Shown here: positions 1 through 6,149 of the stretch, piece by piece
How the letters are laid out: each line of letters starts with the position of its first letter
How positions within the stretch are numbered: the stretch's first letter is position 1
IMG/VR virus record: IMGVR_UViG_3300021519_000050
Span: 1 to 28,351 of that record
Reading direction: 5' to 3' (one strand)
Length of the DNA: 28,351 nt
Source of the DNA: a virus
Translations under genes and position numbers: made by a program
The notes under the pieces: generated by a model
Seen by the model: the letters and a program-made list of their open reading frames with translations, nothing else
Database searches by the model: none
What the model was told of the DNA's origin: nothing

Positions 1-379
1 ACCCGGGAATCTCCACGCTGCCGGAGTGTTTTACTTCTTCGGGAGCGTACCATGCGGAGGCTTTGCCAATCTCACGGAGCGCGCCGGTTGCCGCTGGAAA
101 GTCCTCTACGGCTTCAGCCTTGCCCGCGATTCCTTCGAGTCGATCCAGCCACTTCTCTTTCGTGAGGTTGAATTTCTTCTCCGCAGTTTCCGAAACTCTC
201 GCTTTCAGTTCTGCAACCCTACTGGCCACATGCTTTGCAAGCGCCTTGCCTTCGGTCTTGCCCGTTTCGTAAGAGCACTTTCCGCCGCTGACATACTCAG
301 CATAAGCCTGACTCGCGGGCATTCCCAAAGCCACCGCTTGCGCGAACGCTTCGTGTTTCTGGTTCTTGAGTGCTGGCAT
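1..379 (-). CDS. terS: terminase small subunit (partial, runs off left edge)
   Basis: This is the DNA-recognition subunit of the packaging motor, which binds phage DNA and hands it to the large terminase. The frame from the ATG at 379 stays open to base 1, giving about 126 residues without a stop. The N-terminus (MPALKNQKHEAFAQAVALG, then MPASQAYAEYV) has the typical Terminase_2-type opening: 'K-x-x-x-F...G.....AY' followed by an HTH-like helix pair. A Lys/Glu-rich helical stretch (VASRVAELKARVSETAEKKF) and an 'ATGALREIGKASAWYAPEEV' ending follow, as usual for this family. No good Shine-Dalgarno site precedes the ATG. The large subunit is expected just beyond the left edge. Family identity is from pattern recognition, and the C-terminus is unseen. 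Confidence 0.82.
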   Translation of the reverse strand, partial: MPALKNQKHEAFAQAVALGMPASQAYAEYVSGGKCSYETGKTEGKALAKHVASRVAELKARVSETAEKKFNLTKEKWLDRLEGIAGKAEAVEDFPAATGALREIGKASAWYAPEEVKHSGSVEIPG

Positions 380-414
380 AAGCGATAAAGCGGAACTCGC
401 AGGCAAAAGTCAAA

Positions 415-479
415 GCCGAACGTCCGATGCAGCGAACTGCTTCGCCAAGGCTCATCTGTCGCTGATCTCTTTGTTAGGT
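415..479 (+). other. integron attC-like hairpin site
   Basis: This 65-bp imperfect palindrome has the attC architecture. The left outer box GCCGAAC (415-421) faces the right outer box GTTAGGT (473-479), which fits the R' consensus GTTRRRY. The inner boxes GATGCAGCG (426-434) and CGCTGATC (460-467) are complementary apart from one extra G in the left box, as with the extrahelical base of attC L''. The central 25 bases (435-459) would be the variable tip. The left outer box departs from RYYYAAC at one base, so this may be a degenerate or chance site. It lies between the 131-aa gene and the terminase gene. Confidence 0.35.
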
Positions 480-499
480 GTCTCGCGTTTCGGTGTCAT
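452..499 (-). CDS. possible 15-residue coupling ORF
   Basis: The product would be MTPKRETPNKEISDR. Its ATG overlaps the TGA of the upstream 131-aa gene in an ATGA junction, the same arrangement used throughout this operon. It ends inside the attC-like hairpin. It could be a real micro-ORF, a translational-coupling leader, or a leftover of a longer gene cut by a rearrangement. No function can be assigned, and chance is quite possible. Confidence 0.2.
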   Translation of the reverse strand: MTPKRETPNKEISDR

Positions 500-891
500 A
501 GAAAGCACTCCCCGGATGGACAGCTTCCCGAAAACAAGTCGTCCGGCTTGGTCAGGTCGGCATCCCGCAGCGGTTTGATTGCGCTGTGCAAATATGCGTT
601 TTCGTCGCGTTCGCGGATTGATTTCGTTCCTTTCTTGCTCGCCGTCGCCTCATCAGCGACATTCGGTAGATGCTTTTGGTATTCGCCATCTGCGAAGTAT
701 TGTTGCCAGTAGTGCCTTGCTTCGCCCTCCACCGATTCACGGTATGGGCCTTCCACTTCCCACAAGCCTAGGCGACACTTTATTTCATACCGACTGCCTT
801 TGGATTTTCGCACGACGCACCTGTCGAACAAGCTCACTGGAGCTAACGTCTGCCCCGCGTTGCCGTTTCCTACCGTTGTTTCAGTCGTCAT
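496..891 (-). CDS. hypothetical phage protein, 131 aa
   Basis: I do not recognise this protein. It is soluble-looking, with no signal peptide or membrane segment. A central region rich in aromatic and charged residues (about 30-75: YEIKCRLGLWEVEGPYRESV, then HYWQQYF) is followed by a charged Lys/Arg/Glu stretch and an Asp/Pro-rich tail with two cysteines (SGSCPSGECFL). The ATG at 891 overlaps the stop of the DUF551 gene (ATGA), and its own TGA overlaps a tiny ORF. It has no Shine-Dalgarno site, so translation probably depends on coupling. It sits between the DUF551 gene and the small terminase. Confidence 0.6.
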   Translation of the reverse strand: MTTETTVGNGNAGQTLAPVSLFDRCVVRKSKGSRYEIKCRLGLWEVEGPYRESVEGEARHYWQQYFADGEYQKHLPNVADEATASKKGTKSIRERDENAYLHSAIKPLRDADLTKPDDLFSGSCPSGECFL

Positions 892-1511
892 ATTTTTGGT
901 GTCGCTGTGGCCGCGCTGTCTGGCAGCCGTAGCTCAGTTCGGTTGTTAGCCATCATGGACGCGCCCAGAGTTTTCACCGCATTGTCCACTTCGGCCTTGA
1001 GTGCCTTTTCCGCCTCGCGGTATTTCAGTGCCTCATCGAAGTTCTGCTTTCGGATGTGGTGTTGCTTCGCGAGCGTGAGAAGCATGATTCGGTCTTGCAC
1101 GCTTCGCGCTTCTGCATACAGGTCTTGGAACGTGATGGCTAACCATGCGCTGCACCCAACAGCCGCCCCGCCTTCCGCTCCACCCGCCCCATCGGGCGCG
1201 TGATCCTTGACGTTCGGGGGATAGGGAAGCGGTCTCCAGTGCGTCGGCTTGTAGTCGTCATCTTGTTCGCAGTCGCCATCCCATCGTGATGCGTTGGCGT
1301 CCCACCAAAAATGCCCGTAGCATCTTCCCCACAGCCAGCCCTCTCCATTATCAGAGCGGTTGCCGACTATGATCCAGTCGGGGGGAGCGAATAAAAATAC
1401 GATCTCGTCAAGGTCAGGCATTCTATCGGCGCACAAAATCCACCCCGAACCAGCGGATGCAGGATCAACAGCCTCGCTGTCTGGTTTTTGTGTATCAGTT
1501 GCTTCGGTCAT
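888..1511 (-). CDS. DUF551 domain protein with C-terminal helical extension
   Basis: The product is 207 aa from ATG 1511. Residues about 22-100 carry the DUF551 pattern: 'GWILCADRMPDLDE', a middle rich in Trp/Gly/Asp, and the closing 'THWRPLPYPP'. This small domain is common in phage accessory genes and its function is unknown. The protein should end soon after 'HWRPLP', but a Gly/Ala-rich linker (about 105-125) leads into a charged helical tail (about 130-180) with 'NFDEALKYREAEKALKAEV', which resembles a UVR-type helical hairpin. The linker is encoded by sequence resembling the outer part of an attC site (1137-1155), so the tail may be an added module. An upstream in-frame extension to 1568 is less likely because it overlaps the previous gene. 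Confidence 0.68.
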   Translation of the reverse strand: MTEATDTQKPDSEAVDPASAGSGWILCADRMPDLDEIVFLFAPPDWIIVGNRSDNGEGWLWGRCYGHFWWDANASRWDGDCEQDDDYKPTHWRPLPYPPNVKDHAPDGAGGAEGGAAVGCSAWLAITFQDLYAEARSVQDRIMLLTLAKQHHIRKQNFDEALKYREAEKALKAEVDNAVKTLGASMMANNRTELRLPDSAATATPKI

Positions 1512-1515
1512 ATTT

Positions 1516-1908
1516 TCAGTGGTTTGAGGGTTGATTCTGATTTGCCTGATCCTTGTCGTGCGGCGCATGTTTCAGGCAGCGGAAGCACTTTCGCAGATTG
1601 CCATCATGTGGAAACCACGCGACGCCGCCCAGTGCGTGTACACCGTTTGAAGCTGCCGCGCATGCCGATTGGCCGTTTAGCAAAAAGTGCGCCGAGTCGT
1701 GGTGCAGGCTTTGCATCCAAGCGCCAGCAAAAGGGGTTTCATGTTGCGGTCTTTTCTCTTCGCAATGGGGTGTTTCATCCATTCTAGCGCACCACGTTTT
1801 TACGGTGCCTATTGACAGGCAGAACTCGCGAGCAACGAGGCGAAAACTTTTGCCCTGCCTCTTGGCGGTTACAACAAGGCGTCGAAGGATAACTGGATGC
1901 GCCCTCAT
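1516..1908 (-). CDS. putative HTH and Cys/His-rich regulatory protein
   Basis: The product is 130 aa. The ATG at 1908 was chosen because a strong AGGAGG lies 5 bases upstream; the ATG overlaps the previous stop (ATGA). Residues about 5-40 (RRLVVTAKRQGKSFRLVARE, then FCLSIGTVKTWC) form a plausible helix-turn-helix of the kind that scans DNA. The rest is rich in Cys and His (CARMDETPHC; HH; CFRC; KHAPH), suggesting a metal site. It may be a phage transcriptional regulator or a DNA-binding accessory factor. The family was not recognised, and the DNA-binding role is inferred only from the N-terminal pattern. Confidence 0.6.
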   Translation of the reverse strand: MRAHPVILRRLVVTAKRQGKSFRLVAREFCLSIGTVKTWCARMDETPHCEEKRPQHETPFAGAWMQSLHHDSAHFLLNGQSACAAASNGVHALGGVAWFPHDGNLRKCFRCLKHAPHDKDQANQNQPSNH

Positions 1909-2108
1909 CCGTGCCTCCTGTTCCAATTTTTGATGAACTCAGACAGTGGCAAGCCTTCGCCATCGTTGATGCGACAGGCGCATTTCTCATGCTCGCATTC
2001 GATGAACGCACAGCCGGGCAGGTAGCCGAGTTGCGGCTTGGCATCGCGCCTGCGCTTGCACTTGGCCGTCGTGTTGAAGTAGTTCATAATGCGCTCAAAG
2101 TCGGTCAT
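1905..2108 (-). CDS. small Cys-rich protein with WNRR ending (Lar-like?)
   Basis: The product is 67 aa. A clear GGAGG lies 7 bases before the ATG, and the start overlaps the preceding stop (ATGA). The C-terminal half has closely spaced cysteines (GCAFIECEHEKCACRIND) and finishes with 'FIKNWNRRHG'. A cysteine cluster followed by a terminal Trp-Asn-Arg-Arg is typical of Lar-type restriction-alleviation peptides and similar phage zinc peptides. The usual N-terminal CPFCG motif is missing, so the name is only a suggestion. It probably binds one zinc ion. Confidence 0.55.
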   Translation of the reverse strand: MTDFERIMNYFNTTAKCKRRRDAKPQLGYLPGCAFIECEHEKCACRINDGEGLPLSEFIKNWNRRHG

Positions 2109-2299
2109 TTTCCATCCTCCGGCAAAAGTCGCAGCGTGAGCGTTTTACCGTTCACCCACCACGCGAGGCCATGCTTGGCGCTGAATGCGTCCAGATCGAC
2201 ACCCTTGGATGCTGTCGCAGGCAGGCTCATCACATGCCCCGCCTGCTGCGTTTGCAGCACGGCCAGGGCGGATGTGAGAGCGTTGGAGATTGTGATCAT
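2105..2299 (-). CDS. hypothetical small protein, 64 aa
   Basis: The product begins MITISNALTSALAVLQTQQA and ends GKTLTLRLLPEDGK. The ATG at 2299 lies one base after the stop of the helicase-loader gene. Another in-frame ATG at about 2320 (MEPSSDM) would overlap that gene by about 20 bases and sits nearer a weak GGAG. The protein looks like one helix followed by a short beta hairpin (GLAWWVNGKTLTLRLL). No family was recognised. Its place directly after the helicase loader suggests a replication accessory role, which is inference only. Confidence 0.5.
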   Translation of the reverse strand: MITISNALTSALAVLQTQQAGHVMSLPATASKGVDLDAFSAKHGLAWWVNGKTLTLRLLPEDGK

Positions 2300-2300
2300 G

Positions 2301-3134
2301 TCAGAACTCGGCTCCATCGTTTTCGCCGCCGCGCATTGATTGCCATTCACCATAGCAGAAGGCAACACCTCCCGACCTCAGCCGATCCACGATGCGCGAG
2401 CCGAGCCACTTGCGGATTGCTTCAGCGGGCGCATTGCCGAGGAATATCGTTTGCAGTCCGGCCTTGTGGCGGCGGTCAAGGATGCTAAATAAAATCTCCT
2501 CGCCGTCCGCTGGCAAATCACGAAGGCAAATCTCGTCCAGCACAAGCAGTTTTGCGGCCGCATACTTGTCGGTGACCAGTTCCGTTTCGTCCGTCTTGTA
2601 GGATCGATGGTAGACCGAGAACAGCCGGGCGCACTCCACCCATGCGACGCTTTGACCGCGTGCCAGCGCCGAGATTGCCAGAGCCGCCGCAAGATGGCCC
2701 TTGCCGATGCCGGGCGTGCCAGCAAAGCCGACGTTGCGCACCTCGCCAGCCTCGAATTTCTTGGCAGCTTCAAGGAACTTCATCGGCGAAACGCAGCCGT
2801 CGCTCGCCTTCGTTGCTGGACGATTGACGCCAAAGTTTTCCAGAGTCGCGTGCCGGACATCAGCCGGGATGCCTGCGACCTCGATTCGCTTGGCGTGCCG
2901 CTTGGCGAGCTTTTCGCGCTCGCAGGCCGGGCATGTCCAAACTGGTTCAGCGGCAGCGCGGGAAGCCTCCCGGTTGAGCATGGCGGCGGTTCCGTGAGAA
3001 TCGCACAAAATAGCCTGTTGGCAGGCGTCAAGCATTCGCTCGAATGCCTCGCTTTTCGCCGTGATCGTCGCGCAGAGCCGGTCAAGACCCGCAAAGGTGA
3101 AGCAGTCGTTCGGTAGTTCGTTAGCGAAGTTCAT
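2301..3134 (-). CDS. DnaC-like helicase loader ATPase
   Basis: The product is 277 aa, an AAA+ ATPase of the DnaC/IstB family expected to load the replicative helicase at the phage origin. Walker A is visible as GTPGIGKGHLA (about residue 142), Walker B as KLLVLDEI (about 195), and a C-terminal sensor/arginine-finger region as SRIVDRLRSGG (about 245-256). An N-terminal CPACEREK (about 72) is a half zinc-finger motif, as in many phage DnaC-like proteins. It directly follows the DUF1376 gene, the classic initiator plus loader pair (compare lambda O and P). The ATG overlaps a TGA that lies two codons beyond the upstream gene's TAG. There is no strong Shine-Dalgarno site. Confidence 0.88.
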   Translation of the reverse strand: MNFANELPNDCFTFAGLDRLCATITAKSEAFERMLDACQQAILCDSHGTAAMLNREASRAAAEPVWTCPACEREKLAKRHAKRIEVAGIPADVRHATLENFGVNRPATKASDGCVSPMKFLEAAKKFEAGEVRNVGFAGTPGIGKGHLAAALAISALARGQSVAWVECARLFSVYHRSYKTDETELVTDKYAAAKLLVLDEICLRDLPADGEEILFSILDRRHKAGLQTIFLGNAPAEAIRKWLGSRIVDRLRSGGVAFCYGEWQSMRGGENDGAEF

Positions 3135-3136
3135 GG

Positions 3137-3895
3137 CTAAAATTTTCCAATTTGGTCAGGGGTTAGGCCAGCGGTTGCTGTGGCGGCGTCATAGGCGGCA
3201 TTGCGCGGCCTTGCGTGGTTTGCCGCGTGTTCTGGCTCTCGTAGCCCTTGCCAGCCTTTCGCGATGGTATGCAGCAGGCAGGCCACGGCGCGAAGCTCTC
3301 CCATCGCCGCGAGTTCGGCGAGTTGTTCGGCCTCCATCGTTGGCTTGAGCGGCTTCTTGATCTCGGAGCGATGGCGTTTCCACTTCGCCCAGGCTTCGGC
3401 AAAAGCTGGCGAGTCGAAGGGCAATGCCAAAACCGGAGACGGAGCCGCAGGCGACTCTTTGTTTACAGCTTTAGCTGTAATAGGGTGGGTGGTGGGTGGT
3501 GGGCATTCCTCATGCAATGCTAGCGGCATGCTGTGAGGATGCTTGTGCATTGCTTGTGCATTGCTTGTGCATTGCTTAGACCATCGAGATTCAGCCATTT
3601 TTTTCCCCTTTTCTGCGGCCTTAGCAATGCGAGCGCGTTGCTCGTCGCGGATCGTTTCCAGCCGCTTGTTCCTACGCAGTCCATCGTCACCAGTTGGAAA
3701 CTTAGAAAGCAGATCGTCAGTGACGCCTTTTCCCGCCAGTCTTTGCAGCTTCGCCAAGTCGGAAGAAAGTCCCTGCTTGAGCCATTGATGGCAAAGCAGC
3801 CGGAGAAATGCAAGTTGCTCGGCGTCGCTGAGATCAGCGACGCCAGCTAGCCAACGCTCAGGGTAAAAGTCGAAAGCGGGCGCGTCCTTCATCAC
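3137..3895 (-). CDS. DUF1376 replication-initiator-like protein
   Basis: The product is 252 aa. The N-terminal 100 residues match the DUF1376 layout: 'FDFYPERWLAG...LSDAEQLAFLRLLCHQW' followed by a segment ending in 'NKRLETIRDEQRARIAKAAEKGKKMAESRW'. Such proteins sit at the initiator position before DnaC-like loaders. The middle (about 105-150) is low-complexity linker rich in His, Pro, Thr and Ala, encoded by the repeat cluster described separately. The C-terminal part (FAEAWAKWKRHRSEIKK onward) is helical. The GTG at 3895 overlaps the previous stop (GTGA), and an ATG at 3892 is equally possible; a GGAGG lies 11 bases before the GTG. The gene ends in TAG, followed by CCA and then TGA. An origin-binding role is inferred from position. 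Confidence 0.78.
   Translation of the reverse strand: MMKDAPAFDFYPERWLAGVADLSDAEQLAFLRLLCHQWLKQGLSSDLAKLQRLAGKGVTDDLLSKFPTGDDGLRRNKRLETIRDEQRARIAKAAEKGKKMAESRWSKQCTSNAQAMHKHPHSMPLALHEECPPPTTHPITAKAVNKESPAAPSPVLALPFDSPAFAEAWAKWKRHRSEIKKPLKPTMEAEQLAELAAMGELRAVACLLHTIAKGWQGLREPEHAANHARPRNAAYDAATATAGLTPDQIGKF
3463..3480. repeat. perfect 8-bp palindrome inside the initiator-like gene
   Basis: TTACAGCT and AGCTGTAA form arms separated by TT (3463-3470 and 3473-3480). It is encoded in the linker of the DUF1376 protein, next to a G-quadruplex motif and tandem 11-bp repeats. It could be part of a replication origin or a protein-binding operator; a chance palindrome is the alternative. Confidence 0.6.
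3483..3503 (+). other. four-tract G-quadruplex motif
   Basis: Four GGG tracts (3483-3485, 3487-3489, 3494-3496 and 3501-3503) are separated by loops of 1, 4 and 4 bases on the plus strand, which fits the canonical G3+N1-7 pattern. The minus strand encodes a Pro/Thr-rich linker (CPPPTTHP). It lies between the palindrome and the iterons. Folding itself is inferred. Confidence 0.65.
3540..3577. repeat. 11-bp tandem iterons (about 3.5 copies)
   Basis: TGCTTGTGCAT repeats exactly at 3540-3550, 3551-3561 and 3562-3572, with a partial copy (TGCTT) at 3573-3577. Eleven bases is close to one DNA turn, so all copies would face the same side of the helix, as with initiator-binding iterons. Because 11 is not a multiple of three, the three copies read in different frames (KQCTSNAQAMHK). 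The unit may also simply have expanded by slippage. Confidence 0.8.
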
Positions 3896-4197
3896 GTATT
3901 CGCGCCCCTCCCGGCTTTAATGCCCGTCTTGCCACGAAACTTCTCAGCGGTGTCGAGCTTCCAATTTTTGGCGGAGCGAATGACCCAGGCGAATGAGCCG
4001 TGCATGATGATCTTTGCCTCATGCGTCCGCTGCTGCTCTCGGAACGCCCGAATGCAGCAAGCCTTTTCGTGCTTCGCTATTTCGGGGAAGGTGGAGTTGA
4101 CTCCGAACGGCCCGGCGATGGCACGCATGCCAGGGTAATGCCTTATAACGGCGGCATCGACGCCGGGAGAGTTTTGGAATGGACGAGATATCTTCAT
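3892..4197 (-). CDS. hypothetical protein, 101 aa
   Basis: I do not recognise this protein. It is basic, with a mixed helix/strand look (PGMRAIAGPFGVNSTF; HEKACCIRAFREQQRTHEAK; SFAWVIRSAKNWKLDTAEKF). The ATG at 4197 overlaps the VRR-NUC stop (ATGA), with GGAGG 4 bases upstream, so the start is well supported. It lies between a nuclease and the replication initiator. A DNA-related role would fit its charge and position but is not demonstrated. Confidence 0.6.
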   Translation of the reverse strand: MKISRPFQNSPGVDAAVIRHYPGMRAIAGPFGVNSTFPEIAKHEKACCIRAFREQQRTHEAKIIMHGSFAWVIRSAKNWKLDTAEKFRGKTGIKAGRGANT

Positions 4198-4574
4198 GAT
4201 TCCTCCCCTTTCAGGTAATTAATGATCTCGGCTGTCGCCTCTTCCCAGCCTTTGCAGATGCGGACGCGATAGCCGCATTTCGCCAGCCGCTCGCGCCAAA
4301 GCGTTTGCGCTGGCGATAGTTTGCCTCCAACGCGCCGCTTCATCTCGATGAACAGGCCGGAAGCGCCATGAGCAGGCCACGCAAGAAACAGGTCGGGAAC
4401 GCCGGGAACGACGCCCTCCGCCTTGAGTTGCGCGGCGACAGCAGGATGCCGCATGCCGCCGTTTGGAATGGCGAAGAGGTTGTTGAGTTCGGGGATCGTC
4501 GCCCGCGCCAAGGACGCCCATTTGATGAGCGCGGCCTGCTCCGCGTGTTCGGTGGCGAGAGAGTAGGATTTCAC
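4194..4574 (-). CDS. VRR-NUC domain nuclease
   Basis: The product is 126 aa. The GTG start at 4574 was chosen because it overlaps the preceding TGA (GTGA) and has GGAGG 7 bases upstream. The sequence has the VRR-NUC layout: an N-terminal helix with EHAEQAALIKWA, then 'LFAIPNGGMRH', 'GVVPGVPDLFLAWP', 'GLFIEMKRRVGGKLSPAQ' and 'YRVRICKGWEEATAEI'. The Glu, Pro-Asp and Glu-x-Lys residues form the PD-(D/E)XK-type active site. Phage stand-alone VRR-NUC proteins probably cleave branched or structured DNA during replication and recombination. It is close to the usual length and looks intact. Confidence 0.9.
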   Translation of the reverse strand: MKSYSLATEHAEQAALIKWASLARATIPELNNLFAIPNGGMRHPAVAAQLKAEGVVPGVPDLFLAWPAHGASGLFIEMKRRVGGKLSPAQTLWRERLAKCGYRVRICKGWEEATAEIINYLKGEES

Positions 4575-4735
4575 TCGTCGCCCTCCCCTCGTGCTTCCCA
4601 GCAGTCTTGGCAAAGATCGCCATCGGCGCATGATCCTGCTGGCCTGCTCTTGGCAGAAAACGGCTCATCGCAGTCAACGCAGGCATGTGCATGATGGTCG
4701 TCGTGTTCGCGGTCAGTTGGTAGGTTGTCGCTCAT
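4571..4735 (-). CDS. small zinc-binding peptide, 54 aa
   Basis: The product starts MSDNLPTDREHDDHHAHACV. A His-rich patch (HDDHHAHA) is followed by CVDCDEPF and CADGDLCQDCW, giving a C-x2-C...C-x2-C pattern that would hold one zinc ion, similar in spacing to small TraR/DksA-type or treble-clef phage peptides. The ATG overlaps the stop of the membrane-peptide gene (ATGA), and its TGA overlaps the VRR-NUC start (GTGA). Function is unknown. Confidence 0.65.
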   Translation of the reverse strand: MSDNLPTDREHDDHHAHACVDCDEPFSAKSRPAGSCADGDLCQDCWEARGEGDE

Positions 4736-4926
4736 GAGCGTTTCAGCCCTCCTGTTTTGGCGTCTTCATAGCCACGAGCATACGCGTTGCGGCGGATTGT
4801 CTCGCGGGTGGAAACAATCTCGTCTTGAAGCTCCTGTACTTTGCGCGTGTGAATAATGCTGGCGAAGAAGCCGACGAGACAGCCGCCAAAAAGTGAGCCG
4901 AGGAGGAAGATAAGGGATTCAATCAC
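4732..4926 (-). CDS. small single-span membrane protein, 64 aa
   Basis: Residues 2-24 (ESLIFLLGSLFGGCLVGFFA region) form a Gly/Phe-rich transmembrane helix. A charged helical tail with coiled-coil character follows (HTRKVQELQDEIVSTRETIR). The GTG at 4926 overlaps the nuclease stop (GTGA) and has AAGGAGG 6 bases upstream, so the start is strong. It lies in the recombination/replication operon rather than near lysis genes, so a membrane-anchoring or host-takeover role is as likely as a lysis role. No family was recognised. Confidence 0.6.
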   Translation of the reverse strand: MIESLIFLLGSLFGGCLVGFFASIIHTRKVQELQDEIVSTRETIRRNAYARGYEDAKTGGLKRS

Positions 4927-6149
4927 GACTCGCCTCCTTCCAGTTGACCGACTTCCACCAACTCTTGCTTGTCGGCCTTGCGACCCAGAGCGCCAACACG
5001 AGTCAGCGCTTCGTTAAGCCTATCCTTCGCCTCCTTGGACGTAAGGCTATAAACGATGCGCTTCGGCGTCTGTGACGCGATGCCAGAGCGTTTGCGCACG
5101 GCTTCTTCGAGTGCCGTGATGCTCACGCTGGCAGCTGCCAGCATGTCGCCGTCCGTGATTCCAAACGGTGCCAGGGCAGCGAAAGCCACCTGCGCGTCGG
5201 TGACCTCGCGGTTACCGGGCTTCGTTTCGATCTTCCACCCAGGCATTTCGCCAGCCGTGACACGAGCGCGGAAAGCGCCCTCAATGGCGCTCGCCATACT
5301 CTTAACCATGGCAAGGCCGCGATATGCGCCGAGCAGCCGTTGCGGCGAAAGCTCCATCGCTCGCGCAAAAAGTGCCTCGCGCTGATTGTCGCCATGAATC
5401 AGCGTTGCCGAGTCCAGCACTTCGACCGTTTGAAGTGCGGCCAGCTTGAGCGCAGGACACGCGGCCTTAGCCTTGCACCACTTGCACCACTCGCCCGCCC
5501 TCGCTTGATCTGGCGTCGATTCACTCGCGGCATTGAGCGAGTCGAGCAGCCAGCTTTTCGCCAGCGCCAGCCCGTTCTCGTTGTAGTCGCTCACAGTCGG
5601 CTTACCTGCCCACGGCTGAACAACGGCGACGCGAACAGCCTCGACCTTGTAGCGGCCCGCCACGAGCACGGCCAGGGCGGCAAGCTGCGCATTATCCACG
5701 GCGGCGGCGGTTTCACCCCTCCCCGTCTTGTAGTCGATCACGAGCGCCTTATTGTCCTTCACAAGAACCATATCGGCTTGCCCGGTAAAGATGAAGTCAG
5801 CGGTTGATTGTGGCGTAACGTCCAGCACACGGCCAAGAGCGGTCATACCAAGGCGCTGCTCTCGAAGTGTTTGATCTGGCGTCACAAAGCCGTTTGTCTC
5901 CGCCCATTGAGCGACGACTTCCCCGGCCTGCTTGGCGCACATGTCGAGCGTGTCGCATTCGGCCATCGTGAGTGTGTCGGCGCTCGCGAGTAGCGCCAGG
6001 ACGGCGTGAATGCGCGTCCCGCTAGCGGCAACGTCGCTTTCTTCTTCCGGTGGAGCAAGGCGCTCCAAGTCGAAGGATGGCGGGCATTCATGGAGCCGTT
6101 GCATACCGGAAGCGGAGGGAACCCCGCGACGTTCATTGAGTGAGTGCAT
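4923..6149 (-). CDS. PD-(D/E)XK exonuclease (DUF2800/Cas4-like), RecT partner
   Basis: The product is 408 aa from the ATG at 6149, whose A is also the last base of the recT TAA (TAATG). Motifs of the RecB/Cas4 nuclease family are visible in order: 'SGTRIHAVLALLAS' with the motif I His (about 50), 'FTGQADMVLV' (about 125) with the metal-binding Asp, and 'ALVIDYKTGRGE' (about 138) with the D...D-Y-K core. A cysteine cluster, EWCKWCKAKAACPAL (about 220-233), suggests an iron-sulfur or zinc site as in Cas4 and AddB. The C-terminal third is a helical region less often conserved. Next to a RecT-like gene it most likely resects DNA ends to give single strands for annealing. Confidence 0.83.
   Translation of the reverse strand: MHSLNERRGVPSASGMQRLHECPPSFDLERLAPPEEESDVAASGTRIHAVLALLASADTLTMAECDTLDMCAKQAGEVVAQWAETNGFVTPDQTLREQRLGMTALGRVLDVTPQSTADFIFTGQADMVLVKDNKALVIDYKTGRGETAAAVDNAQLAALAVLVAGRYKVEAVRVAVVQPWAGKPTVSDYNENGLALAKSWLLDSLNAASESTPDQARAGEWCKWCKAKAACPALKLAALQTVEVLDSATLIHGDNQREALFARAMELSPQRLLGAYRGLAMVKSMASAIEGAFRARVTAGEMPGWKIETKPGNREVTDAQVAFAALAPFGITDGDMLAAASVSITALEEAVRKRSGIASQTPKRIVYSLTSKEAKDRLNEALTRVGALGRKADKQELVEVGQLEGGES

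Noticed and set aside
415-1215. a complete integron cassette array
   Set aside because: Only one site has a convincing hairpin. The others are half-sites, the genes run opposite to usual cassette orientation, and no integron integrase is present.
3540-3577. CRISPR array
   Set aside because: The repeat unit is 11 bp and strictly tandem, with no spacers.
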